This document shows positions 49,560 through 60,725 of a stretch of 64,000 bases of DNA, one piece after another; the first letter of the stretch is position 1; every line of letters starts with the position of its first letter. The position numbers and the translations under genes are program-made. The notes below the pieces were generated by a model. That model had not been told where the DNA came from. It was given only the letters and a program-made list of their open reading frames with translations, and did not search any database. Source of the stretch: Hanleya hanleyi (Eukaryota > Mollusca > Polyplacophora > Lepidopleurida > Hanleyidae); assembly GCA_036873755.1 (NCBI GenBank), contig JAVTVY010039164.1, positions 62,001 through 126,000 on the forward strand, given 5' to 3'.

Positions 49560-50137
49560 TCGCACGCTTGGTACGTTACCAGGACCCCACCCTAGACACT
49601 GATCTGTGGATGACCTTCGAGAAAGTGGTACCTATTGTGGACCAGATCTTTACACCGGACGAGCGGTCAACTTTCCAGTTGGCTGGGCTCGTGCCCCGAG
49701 TGACGCTGCGGCAGAACCCAGTGAGCGAATGATCAACCGCAACAAGGCAAGAAACTATCCGGTACTCACCTCCGTGAAAGATGTGCCACTTAACACCAGT
49801 AGTCCACCGTCGGGAGACGACGCCATAGACTATCCGGTTAGGCTCAGTCAACCCAGGATATATACAACGGTGGTAGAACCCGTACACTCGGGATCCTTCA
49901 GCAGTCATCATCATGAAGCGCTGGGAGGTGTTGGGCAACTTACACAGTCCGGCAGTCAACATTGCATTGTCTGCCCTCTATCGATCCGCTAAACCCTAAA
50001 AGTCCGAAGTTGGTTCAAACAGCCAGACACTTATACCTCGCATCGAACTTCCCGCCGCCATTTTCTACGGAACCGGGTTATTGTATAGGTAGGCACATAA
50101 TTCCTCAACAGACCGTTTCAACAGTTTCTGAAAGCCC
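49560..50137 (+). other. Possible further Polinton-like debris, unassigned
   Basis: A GC-richer block with short broken open frames on both strands (49606-49992 plus, 49576-49962 minus) that continues directly into the integrase-like remnant. I recognise no conserved domain, so its relation to the integrase is by position only. Confidence 0.25.
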
Positions 50138-50440
50138 AGAAGGTCTTCTTCTTCCACAAATACAACTAGACCAAGGCTTCGGAAGTCGGAGGTTTCAACA
50201 GGACATTCAAAGGCCGGATGTACAAGCACTTCACGACTAAGAATACACGAAGGTACATCGATGTCCTCTCGAAATTTGTGGGTGATTACAATCGAGCCTA
50301 TCACCGGAGTATTCAGAGAGCCCCCATAACCGTTACCGAAAGCAACGAAGCCCAAGTGTGGCGTTTTACCCCATGCAACATCAACCACGATCGAATGAGG
50401 TGTTCAAGATTGGGGATCCTGTACGGATCAGCAAAATCAA
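50138..50440 (+). pseudogene. Polinton/Maverick-type (retroviral-like) integrase remnant
   Basis: One plus-strand frame reads FNRTFKGRMYKHFTTKNTRR, YIDVLSKFVGDYNRAYHRSI and ITVTESNEAQVWR, the C-terminal part of the DDE integrase core plus tail found in Polintons and related elements. The residue position that normally carries the catalytic glutamate just before FNR is glycine here, and an in-frame stop lies about 15 codons upstream. It is therefore inactive. The N-terminal zinc-binding and first catalytic blocks were not found. Same strand as the polymerase-associated remnant at 43.5-44.2 kb, consistent with one shattered element. Confidence 0.6.
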
Positions 50441-50749
50441 GGGCCAGTTCGAGAACAGTTACCTCCCCTTAAGTCCGGGAAAAAATATAATATATAATGC
50501 ATTACATGTACAAGAGTGATATATATCGACTGGACAACTACCTGAAACTGAGTGCCTCCCTTCGGGGGATACCCAGTTTCGGGTAGGACAACCCCTGCCA
50601 GGTCAAGACTGTCTTCAGGACAACCTATACTGGGGGACAACCATTATTGCTACACCAGTTCTATCCGTAACTGGGATTCTGCCTCAATGACTGAGATCGC
50701 CATTTATTAGTGGTTGTCACTTAGACTATGCAATTTGTGATATACATAC

Positions 50750-50891
50750 CTTCTGTTTGTGTGAAGTTTAATATCTCTTTCAAGGGAACAGCGTAGACGT
50801 TGAAAGTATTGGTAATGCAATTGACAACGCAACATAGCAAACTCAAAACAAAACCAGCTACTTTCATCGATTGCCGCAAAAGCTTCGACAT
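50750..50891 (-). CDS. MFS transporter, exon 1
   Basis: 47 codons from MSKLLRQSMKVAG to LNFTQTE, ending in a gtatgt 5' splice site (phase 1) that fits exon 2 at 37062. The start at 50891 is chosen because it gives exactly the 142-nt length of the paralogous exon at 1129-1270; an in-frame ATG four codons upstream (50903) is possible. It contains TM1 (residues about 11-28) and the VYAVPLKEILNFTQTE loop. The intron to exon 2 would be about 13.7 kb and carries nearly all the mobile DNA of 37-50 kb. No other exon 1 lies between the two. Confidence 0.65.
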
Positions 50892-50903
50892 GTTACTCTT
50901 CAC

Positions 50904-52416
50904 ATATACCGTTCAATATATGTGCACATACATCCATGCCAAGCTTCAAGTATCACATTCATTCTTAATATGAATCTAATCTAAAATCTGCATGAATGGC
51001 CTACTAGCAAGATGAAAATGCCATGTTTTTCATGAAACTTACGATATGAATCAAGTAACACGTAATGTACAAGAAGCAAACGATGTTTATTATACATAAA
51101 TGAATCTGTCTATCCTGGCATGTACGCCTTCAACCCCAGTATCATATTATATATGCCATAGGCATCAGACCCTTAAATAGTTGACATTTACGTCAATATT
51201 AACGAAATTGTACCTGGTTGATTCTCTAATTGAATTTAGACTTTCATCTTCCAGAAGAAGTAGTTTATTTCAGATGCTGCAAGGTGATAAACTGTTCCAC
51301 AAATATGATTCGTGAAAATTAAAAGCTGTGTGCGCCTCTCCACACACGGTCGGGATTTTCCAGTCAGTATCACAGACTTTCAATTAATCGTTGCAAAGAT
51401 GGCTGAGAAAAATCTAGAACATTTCTGGACTTTTGCAGAGAATGCGTGTAGGGGTTAACGAATCGATAATTTTTTTATTTAGCCGCCTGAAGCCTTTTGG
51501 ATGGGTTAATTCCATCCGATCATTCTGATATCAGACATTGATGCATCATTCAATAGCCCTGAAGCTTGGAAAAGTTCACGCATTTTCATCTAATATTTTG
51601 TGGGCTATACGGATGTGGGTATGAATTCAGGATGACTCTTTTCTCCGATGTTAGCCGAGATCAAACGACTCTTTCTGAGCCAGGTATTCTATTATCGCAG
51701 GAACAAATTTTACACAAGCAAAATGATTTCATACTTCTGAGTTCCAATAAGAGCGAATGAATAGCCAATGGGTCAATAAAAAATATAAAAAATGACGGAT
51801 GATCCAGTTAATTTCTGAATCTGAAAACTTAAGCATCCCCAGCCTGGTCTCTTGTCATTCTGTACTGCCGTGAAACTGATAAAATCAGTGTTGATATTTG
51901 CCAGTTCATCTTAGGCAAGATTGTCACATTACCATGACCATACGTTCTCACCAGAGACAAGCATTTTCGATCATTTTAACATTTGGACGAGGCAATCGGT
52001 GGTGTGAATCCGGTAAATACTGAAACAATTCATTCCATTAAGTATTACTTGAAAATATGTCTTGAGACAGTAGACAGCTGCAAAACGTTACAAACTGCCG
52101 ACATTAATCATGCGCGTGCAATGGCGGTCGTGAAATTCTCATGCTGAGAGAAACAGAGAGAGAATTCTGAATTACTGTGTGATTTCCGATCCGGTGATGT
52201 GTTTGAAGCATTGAATACGTTTCATTAACACCAAGGCAGTGTAAATATGACCCAGGATATCGCTAATTCACCTAAACCGTGAGTAAATCTGGTCAAATCG
52301 CGCCGGTGTGTAGCAAGCTGAAATCGTCCGTTTGTCTAAATTTTGGCGCGAAGTCAACATCCACCTTGTTCACCTTTCCAGTGAGTTTATTTACTTTAAT
52401 CGAATTGATCTCCAAT
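50904..52416. other. Upstream flank of the transporter and probable LINE 5' UTR
   Basis: No coding sequence recognised. The LINE at 52.4 kb must begin somewhere here, but I see no sharp 5' boundary or target-site duplication, so its start is undefined. A frame open from 52279 on the plus strand joins the ORF1 start without an upstream ATG. Confidence 0.4.
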
Positions 52417-55246
52417 ATGGGTGGCAAAGGAAAATCGGACAAATGCTACTATGCTGTGGCCAGTGGGAAGAACGACTGGAATATTCAAAGAATGGAGCGA
52501 TTGCTCAAAATCTGTGACCGGTGTTGCCGGCGCCCTTCACAAAGGATTTACGACTCTGCCTGAGGCTATCAGTTACTTGCGAGAGAAGGGCCTATCTCCT
52601 AGCAAGGTCATCATACATGACGAAAATCAGTCAAGGGGAATTAAAGATTATATCGCGGCCAAACATCTCGACTTCAGTGTCGATGATCCACATGCACTTT
52701 CCCCAGCAGAGGATAAACTATCTACTCAAACGTCACCAAAACGACAACAACAACCTCTCGACACTGTGGTTGTACACATTGATGGCTCGTGCCTGAGCAA
52801 CGGAACTTCAGTTGCCAGTGGAGGTATTGGAGTATACTGGGGATCTAATCATCCATGGAATGTGAGTAGAAAACTAGATAGTGGTAACTGTACGAACAAT
52901 AGGGCTGAACTTTTAGCTGCGATTGAAGCACTAAACACGTCTAAGCGAGAGGGTGTGAATAATCTGACTGTCAAATCAGACAGCAAGTATGTAGTGTCGG
53001 GGATAACCAGCTGGATTAAGAAATGGAAGACAAATGGCTGGAAAACTTCCACCGGATCGCAAGTTGAAAATAAGGACCTATGGATCATCTTAGACGAATG
53101 TACAACTGATCGATATATCACGTGGCTGCATGAAGCCGGTCACTCGGGTATTATTGGTAATGAGGCTGCAGATCAGCTCGCCCGGACTGCCGCTTCCTCC
53201 AGTCCATCACTGAAGGATTCAACCGCTCTACCCGTCACTTTACAGGCACCCATGAACTTGAGTGGTAAGGATACGCCAGTCCACGCCCACTCGACCGCCA
53301 TGCCTACTTCATCTTCTGTCACTGTTCCTGTCACACCTACCTACTGTGTGTTTTGTTGTGATCGGGATAATAAGGAAATGTTTTCCTGCTCAATGTGCCA
53401 AAAACGGGTTCACTTCAACTGTACGAACCTTCCACTGTACCAGGTTTATCTTTTGTGGGAAACTAACAGAAAATTCACATGCAAAACATGTGCTTTGAGT
53501 ACCTACCCAGAAATTCAGTCTGGGGGTGGCCTCCAATATTGGAATGCATGCTCTTCATCCACAGGAGATGCTGAACCAGCAACCCTTCCTCAACCAAAGG
53601 GGACCTCTATTACACGAGACACTGCTTCCCAGTGTGGAGGCACACTGGACAAATCCGACCAAATTCTGTCTGCGTTAGAGCATATAGAGTCTCAGGTCTT
53701 GTCCGTTTTGAAGTCTACTATCAGTGATAGCGATATATCTAAATATGAGCAGCTGTCACAGGACATGGACAAACTGCTGAAGGAGAAACAGATATCCTCG
53801 CAAGTCACCGCTAGGATGGAACGTCAGCTCAAAACACAGGAAAGTGATTTAAGTCAGCTAAAACGAGAAAAAAATGACCTTCAATCACGCCTCGTGATCG
53901 TTCAGGCTGAATTCAAAGATTTTAGCATCAACACCACGCGTGAAAGTCAATCTCTAATCAAACAGCTAGCAGACGCGAATAGTGAAAATCTCCTGGTGCT
54001 TTCACAGTCGGAAGCACTAAAAACAGTTCTCTCCGAGAAGGACAGTGAAGTCAGGCGTTTGTCTACGGAGTCAAAGGAGAAATCTAATACAATTGATTTG
54101 CTTCGCACCCAAATTACTGATCATACCGAGAGTCAAGATCGCGAACAACTTCAACTAGTACGCCTCAAAACACAACTAGAAGAAAGAAACAATGAGATTA
54201 AAACTCTTAACAGACAACTGGACACGGTGTGGTCCGAAGGCACAGCCGGTTTTCAGTCAGTTGACCCCAAATCAGCCCATAAATCCCAATCATATGCAAA
54301 CATTCTGAAAACGCCAGCAGGCAATTCAGAGAGCAAAGCTGTGCGTCCTGCTCAACCGAATGCAGGAAACGGGCTTGGAAAGGCTAACGCTGGCCACTGC
54401 ATCAAGGAAACACTGAACGGTGGTCGGATGGGAGAAAACCATGGTTCTGCAGAGAGGGAATCTACCATGCCGAATGACGATGTTAATGCACCAAACAAGG
54501 ATTCGGCAAACTTCATCTTGACAGATTCCCTGGGGAGAGATATCAACCACCGCCGCGTCCTTCCGGGCAGATACACCAGGTTGAAGTCTTTGTCCGGTGG
54601 CAAAATAGAAGATGCCACCAACCTGTTTCAGAAATCAGAAATTTCCAACAAGTCCATTACGCTGGAACTAGGAAGTAATAACTTAGTGAAAAAAGAATCT
54701 GTTGAAACCTGTGTTGGGAAATACGAGGCATTACTGTCTACTATTCGCACCAAACAGCCAAATACTCACATTTTCGTATGTGAGGTGCCTCGGAAACTAG
54801 GTAGGCTACAGGATGTTAACAAATGTATCAAGGTATTCAACACTCAGCTGGAATCAATGTGTGTCACCCAAGATAACGTGTCCTTTGTTCCAGTCGATCT
54901 GCCATTAGACGAGGTGTATTTCCACGATGACATGTTACATCTGTCCTTCTACGGCACCATGAAGCTTGTTGATGCCATACGTACGGCCCATGGTATGTCG
55001 CCCACCGGTGTCATCCCCAAAGTCCTTGATGGAACTCCGACCCAGAAGTCACCCGCCAAGCGAGATGATCATATTCGTCGCTATGACAATGCCAACAAAA
55101 ATGTGCTTTTATCTGGAAACGAGAAATTCCAAACTCGTCGCTATGACAATGTCAACAATAGTGTGCATTTATCTGGAAACGAGAAATTCCAAGCTCTTCT
55201 CTCGCTCATCTCGTTGCTAAACAATGCTACTGATGTAGACTGTTGA
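52417..55246 (+). pseudogene. LINE ORF1: HBD + RNase H + PHD-like finger + coiled coil + SGNH-like domain (one frameshift)
   Basis: ATG at 52417 opens a frame reading KCYYAVASGK, the start of an RNase H1-type hybrid-binding domain. One base too many near 52468 shifts to the frame starting GIFKEWSDCSKSV, FTTLPEAISYL. Numbered from 52421: RNase H about 112-260 with D121 (VVHIDGS), E163 (NNRAEL), D187 (KSDSKY) and D251 (GNEAADQL), i.e. the full catalytic set. A Cys/His-rich PHD-like finger follows at about 309-356 (YCVFC...FSCSMC...HFNC...CKTC). Then a coiled coil (about 400-600) and an SGNH/GDSL-like domain (about 700-850; DSLGRD, ELGSNN, HLSFYG). Two tandem 20-residue repeats lie near 886-925. 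PHD and esterase-like domains are known from CR1-group ORF1 proteins; an N-terminal RNase H there is unusual. ORF1 proteins bind the LINE RNA; the RNase H could remove RNA from hybrids. Called pseudogene only because of the frameshift. Confidence 0.8.
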
Positions 55247-55424
55247 TAATCTGCATGTCTGTAATTCGATATATTCACAGCATATGTGAAGAAACAATTG
55301 ACCTCAAGTCAATACATTTGTGAGCTATTAACACTGCATTATCACTCAATCATCATGGACAGAATCGACAGAACTCTTAAATATTCTCTCTCTCTCTCTC
55401 TAAATAGTTTTTCATCTGTTATTG
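55247..55424 (+). other. LINE inter-ORF spacer
   Basis: 178 nt between the ORF1 stop and the ORF2 ATG, including a (CT)n stretch at 55385-55401. The ORFs do not overlap, so ORF2 would need reinitiation or internal initiation. Confidence 0.6.
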
Positions 55425-58400
55425 ATGTGTGCCAAAAAAACTTTGCCTCTAAAACGTACTGTAATTGACACTTTGAAGATATGTCACTGGAATATTGAAG
55501 GCCTAATGTCCAGGGTTCTTGGTAACAAATTAGAATTGCCGAGCGTTATTAGTAGCCTCAGTGACCATGACCTTATATTATTGTCTGAAACTCATGCTAA
55601 CTCTGGGTCTAAACTCGACTTGCCAAATTATGAGCCATATCCGATTTTTAGGCCTCGGAGCAAAAATGCTCGCACGGATTCCGGGGGGTTGGTCTTTTTC
55701 TACAAACCGCATTTGAAACCTGGCTTACATTTCATACATAGTAAATCACCAGATTTGGCATGGGTCCGACTTAAAAAAGACTTTTTTGGCATCCCACATG
55801 ATATTTACCTGGGTCTGGTGTATCTCAGTCCCCATGGTTCTTCATATACAAAAAAGCTTATCACACCTACTATAGATATCTTGGAGGAAGACATTTTGAA
55901 ATTTAATGACCAGGGAAAAGTAATACTCATGGGCGACTTCAATAGTAGAACTGGTGAACTGGATGATTTCGTACAAAATGATGAAAACTGTCATGTAGAT
56001 TTACCAACGTGTTACGTTGTGGATGACCCAATTGTTGGAGCCCGTATGAATCATGATAAGATTGTAAACGACAGTGGCAAACAGTTGCTTGATTTATGCA
56101 TTGCTAATGAGCTTAGATTACTGAATGGTAGAGTTATCGGGGACTTGACAGGTAAACTTACCTGTCATCAATGGAATGGCAGTAGCTCTGTGGACTATGG
56201 GGTGGTCCACTCGAGCATCTTTCGAGACATTAAATATTTTGAAGTTCACAACTATCAAGGAATAATCACCAACCACTGTAAAATATCGCTCGGCCTTAGA
56301 GTAAACTGTAGAGGAATAAAGGACGCGACCTTTACCCAGGGATTACTCCACTCTTTGCCAATTCGTTATATATGGGACTCGGTGTCTAGTGAGCTAATGA
56401 GCGCCGAATTCACATCTCCGATCATCAAACAAACGGTTCAGACTTTATCGCAAGAAAACTTGGATAATGGTGATATTGAAGACCATATCCTGACCATTCA
56501 AAACTTGTTGATGACCGTGGCCAATAAAACCCTGGTTAAAAAACACACGCAGCTAAATAAAAAAAGTAAAATGAAGAAAAAAAAATGTAGATGGCATGAC
56601 AAGGACTGTGCTTCCCTCCGAAAGGAAATCCACAGGTTGGGATCTAGTCTGGCTACTGACCCAGGTAACCCATTCAAACGTGGTCTATTTTTCAAAACCC
56701 GTAAGGAATACAAGAAATTAGTAAGGCGGAAAAAGAGAGAATTCAAGCAGGCTATCGTCAGCAAGTTGGACGAGATGATTGATAAGGATCCGTCGGCATA
56801 TTGGAAGTTAGTGGAACAGCTAAAAGATATTGACAAAACTGTGACGGATGCAGAATTTATCTCCCCTGACCTCTGGAAAGAGCATTTTGAAGGACTGTTA
56901 AATCCTGATGATGCAGCCAACCACTTATCGTCTGTAACCAGTCTTCACCTAAGGCAGCAAATAGATGCTATAAAAAACGAACCGTTCTTCTCAGAGCTTC
57001 ATTTTCATATCACTGAGGAGGAAGTCCGATCAGCTATAAAAACTCTCAAGAACGGTAAATCTGCTGGTCTTGACAGCATTACAAATGAGATGATTAAAGT
57101 GTCCTGTCCGTCCTTACTGCGGGTATATCGCAATTTGTTCAACCACATTTTAACTTCTGGGCTCTTCCCCACTGCATGGGCGTCTGGATATGTTGTACCG
57201 ATACACAAGAAAGGCAGTAGGACTAATCCTGACAATTATAGGGGGATCACGATTAATAGTTGTTTAAGTAAGGTCTTCACAACCATCCTTAATAATAGGC
57301 TGCAAGCCTTCTTGGATTCTCACGATATTTTGACAGATCATCAGTTGGGTTTCAGAAAACGTGCGCGTACTACTGACCACATGTTCATCCTAAATACACT
57401 AATAGACAAATATATAAAGAAACAAAAAGAGCCACTTTATGTGTGCTTTGTCGATTTTCAGAAGGCATTTGATAGGGTGTGGAGAGATGGCCTCCTGTTT
57501 AAACTCTTACGATGTGGTGTGAAGGGCAAATTTTTCAATGTTATCGAAACTATGTATGCCCACAGCTCAGCTTGTGTTAAAGTGGGCAATTATCATACAG
57601 AGTTCTTCAAGTGCACTGCGGGGGTTAAACAAGGCGAGGTGCTCAGTCCTCTATTGTTTAACCTCTACGTTAATGATCTCCCTGGTGTTCTAGGTATTGA
57701 CCAGGATACTCCCACTCTTCAGTCATACCCTGTAAATTGCTTAATGTATGCCGATGACCTGCTGATAATATCTAAATCCGCTAATGGCCTACAAACCACT
57801 CTGGATAAGCTGAGTGTGTATTGTTCCGAATGGAAAATTGGACTCAACATCAATAAAACTAAGGTCATGAAGATAAGTGGTAACGGTCACAAATGTAATA
57901 TTAAATTTGCCTTCATGGGGAAAGTCATTGACATGGTCCAGCAATATTCTTATCTTGGTATAATCTTTAACTCCTCCGGCACTTGGTCACCCGCTATGAA
58001 GAATCTACATGACAGGGGATTGAAGGCCTTATATAAACTTCGCTCCTTGATAAGGGACGGGGAACTTGGTGTCCCCACAAGCCTTAAATTGTTCGACCAG
58101 CTGATCAGACCCATCTTGACCTATGGGTCCGAAATTTGGGCTTTTGGGGGTATTAACGCGCGTCAAGTGCATAAATCATTCGGCCTAGAGAGGTTTATCG
58201 ATCAGCTGCCCTGTGAGAAATTGAATTTGCAGTTCTGTAAGTACACCCTTGGTGTTAATAGAAATGCTGCCAATGCGGCAGTACGCGGTGACCTCGCACG
58301 ATATCCTTTGGGCATTGAGATCACCATTGCCATGCTGAATTATCATGACCATATAAAGCAGAGCAGCAATAATTTGTTAAATGCTGCATATGAAGAATCG

Positions 58401-58996
58401 GACCGCCTTAGCAAGGATGGGTATATGTCATGGATTAAACGTAAAAACGTAATATTGAACGAGTTAGGAATATTGAATGACCATAACGGCCAAACTGCGC
58501 TCATTAGGCAAAAACTGCAGACACGATACGATGATTTCTGGAAGACGACCCTCGACTCAAATCTTGGTAACAGTAGGGGCAAGCTTCTCATATACAAGCA
58601 ATGCAAGTCTACATTTATTTTGGAAGATTATTTATTAGATGTTAAAAAATCCCTTGACCGTTCCAGTATTGCCAAACTTCGCACCAGCAATCACAAACTT
58701 GAAATTGAGACTGGTAGATATACAGTGCCTTTCACTACTAAAGATAGGCGTTTTTGTCATTGGTGCCGGGCCTCTGGGAGTGAACAAATCGGAGACGAAT
58801 TTCACTTTTGATGGAGTGCCCCAGATGGACTGATCTCCGTGGAAAATTACTAAAAGCTGTGGATGATGTATGTCCGAGGTTCCATCTGCTCGACATACAT
58901 TCACAGATGATATTTATGATGTCAACTGGCGGTACTGTCTCCAAACAACTTGGAAAATTCTGTTCTACCGCTTTCACCTCTATGGCCGCCCCATAA
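55425..58996 (+). pseudogene. LINE ORF2: apurinic-type endonuclease + reverse transcriptase + C-terminal knuckle (one frameshift)
   Basis: Starts ATG at 55425. Residues about 15-230 form an EEP endonuclease (KICHWNIEGL, LSETHA, GDFNSRTG at 170, SSVDYG). RT follows: LKNGKSAGLDSI, IPIHKKGSRTNPDNYRGIT-type fingers (VPIHKKGS), FVDFQKAFDRVW with catalytic D677, KQGEVLSPLLFNLY, and MYADDLL with YADD at 775-778. The thumb and a C-terminal FCHWCRAS...DEFHF run into a stop at 58811. The remaining knuckle half (ECPRWTDLRGKLLKAVD) lies in the next frame to 58996, so one T appears lost from a T-run at 58803-58806. It has no RNase H after RT; the element's RNase H is in ORF1. Motifs place it in the CR1/L2/Jockey-like assemblage; the exact clade is undetermined. 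Apart from two single-base frameshifts it looks young and complete. Confidence 0.85.
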
Positions 58997-59020
58997 TCCA
59001 CCGTGTAAGCCGTATTAAGT
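58997..59020 (+). mobile_element. LINE 3' UTR, left part, with target site duplication
   Basis: The start of the LINE 3' UTR after ORF2. Its last nine bases, gtattaagt (59012-59020), are repeated at 63756-63764 beyond the inserted element. Confidence 0.75.
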
Positions 59021-59183
59021 GGGACACCCTAGTTCAAGTTTCAAGTTTCCTAAGTTCCCTAGTTCCAAGTTCCCAAGTTTCAAGTTCCAGCTCCGTAGTT
59101 CCAAGCTCCAGTTCCAGCAAGCTCCAGTTTCCCCAAGCTTCACCTCCAAAGTTCAAAAGCTACAGTTCAAAAGCTCCCAGACC
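59021..59183 (+). repeat. Left terminal inverted repeat
   Basis: Built largely of short motifs of the type aagttcc, aagtttc and aagctcc. Reverse complement of 63593-63755 with two mismatches (near 59118 and 59130). Confidence 0.85.
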
Positions 59184-60030
59184 CAAAGTTCCCAGATATG
59201 ATACACACCTGGTTGTTTAAGAGGCATAACACATATGCCATTGTCAATCAGACCTTATTATGATGTTACTTATTATAATGTTACTGTCTATAGCCCATCT
59301 TATCAGATTTTTGGAAGTTCGGAAGACCATGAATACGCGTCAGGATAGCTGTGGGAGCAGGGAAAGTGAGAAGTAAAGGGGGTACATTACCATGCCTTTA
59401 TGCAGAAATAATTGGATGATTTGCTAAATATTCTGTTCAAACAGAACTTTTTGGGCTATGTGTGTACCAGCAAATGTAATATCGTTGTATGATTGGACTG
59501 GGGCTATTCGATATTGCCGATGACACGCGACTAATCTTTCTTTTACAAACATGACAAATGCGACCGGTCATTAGATTTCTTGTATTCATCATATACCCAT
59601 CTTGTTCCCCTGATGATTCCGACTGTTGCATTGACCCTCCTGATCACCAGATATCCCATATAAATCGAATTACCGCGGTTCACTTACACATCAGCAGCCA
59701 AAATTAGAGGTATGTATGAATGGACGGCAATTAGTTTCATTTCAAAGATTTCTCAGTTATGTAATTCATATAATCGTCAGCATTGTTTCGATTTTTTACC
59801 CCTCGGTCAAAATTTGGCCGAAGGATAGTGTTGTCGTCATATATGTCCGTCCGTCCGTCCATCACACCTTTCTCGTTACCCAGATATCTTTAGAATGGCT
59901 TACCCTAGGCACACCAAACTTGCAGTGCACACCCATATATGCTCGTGAAGCAGAACCCTTATCCAACCCATCCATCCAACCCGAATGAATCTGGACCAGA
60001 TTAATTGGAAACCTTAATTTATGCGAAACC
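59184..60030. other. Element interior, no gene seen
   Basis: Contains a (gtcc)n run at about 59845-59861. No recognisable ORF or transposase motif. Confidence 0.45.
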
Positions 60031-60725
60031 GTTGATCTTGTGTATCTCGGGTGAAAATTGGTATAGATTATCAATGCATCAAGAAACTTTGATGGAATGA
60101 CCAAATCAGTTTCCCTGATTCGGTGGAAAGCTTGGTGGCAATCTTTAATTTATACAAAATCTCAAATGATATATATCTCTAATACCATTGAAGTGTTCTA
60201 TATGAAACTTGGTATACAGCGTCGATGTATCAAGAGAGTCGCAATGAATAACCACATAATTCCTCTGAGTGGTGGGAAGGATGGACGACCAGCTTTAATT
60301 TATGCAAAATCATCAATGATAGATCTGTGATGACGTTCAAGCGCTCGATGTAAAATGTGGTATACGATGCATCAAGAGACTTACGATAAATGACAGTTCT
60401 GGTTTCTGTGATTGGGCAAAACCTTGGTGGCCATCTTTAATTTATGCAAAATCTTTAATGATGTATATCTCTGATACCATTTCAGTGTTCTATACGAAAC
60501 TTGGTATATAGCATCGATGTATCAAGAGACTCGCAGTGAATAACCAATTCAGCTCCTCTGAGTGGCTGGAAGGATGAGCGGCCATCTCTAATTGTGCGAA
60601 ATCATGAATGATCTCTATCATTGATACTCTGATCTCGATGTAAAATTTGGTATACATCATCGATGCATCAAGAGACTTACGATGAATGACAGATCTGATT
60701 TCTTTCATTGGGCGGAAATCTTGGC
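60030..60725. repeat. Degenerate tandem repeat, ~145-bp monomers in ~290-bp pairs
   Basis: ttggtata ... gatg-atcaagaga recurs at about 60058, 60208, 60358, 60503 and 60648. Alternate copies are closer: those at 60208 and 60503 share gaaacttggtata and gaataacca; those at 60358 and 60648 share cttacgat-aatgacag. That indicates a two-monomer higher-order unit. Non-coding. Confidence 0.65.

Noticed and set aside
52421..52423. Start of the long ORF1 frame at 52421 (GTG)
   Set aside because: GTG is not a credible eukaryotic start here. The ATG at 52417 in the other frame, which encodes the first half of the HBD, is the likelier start, followed by a frameshift.
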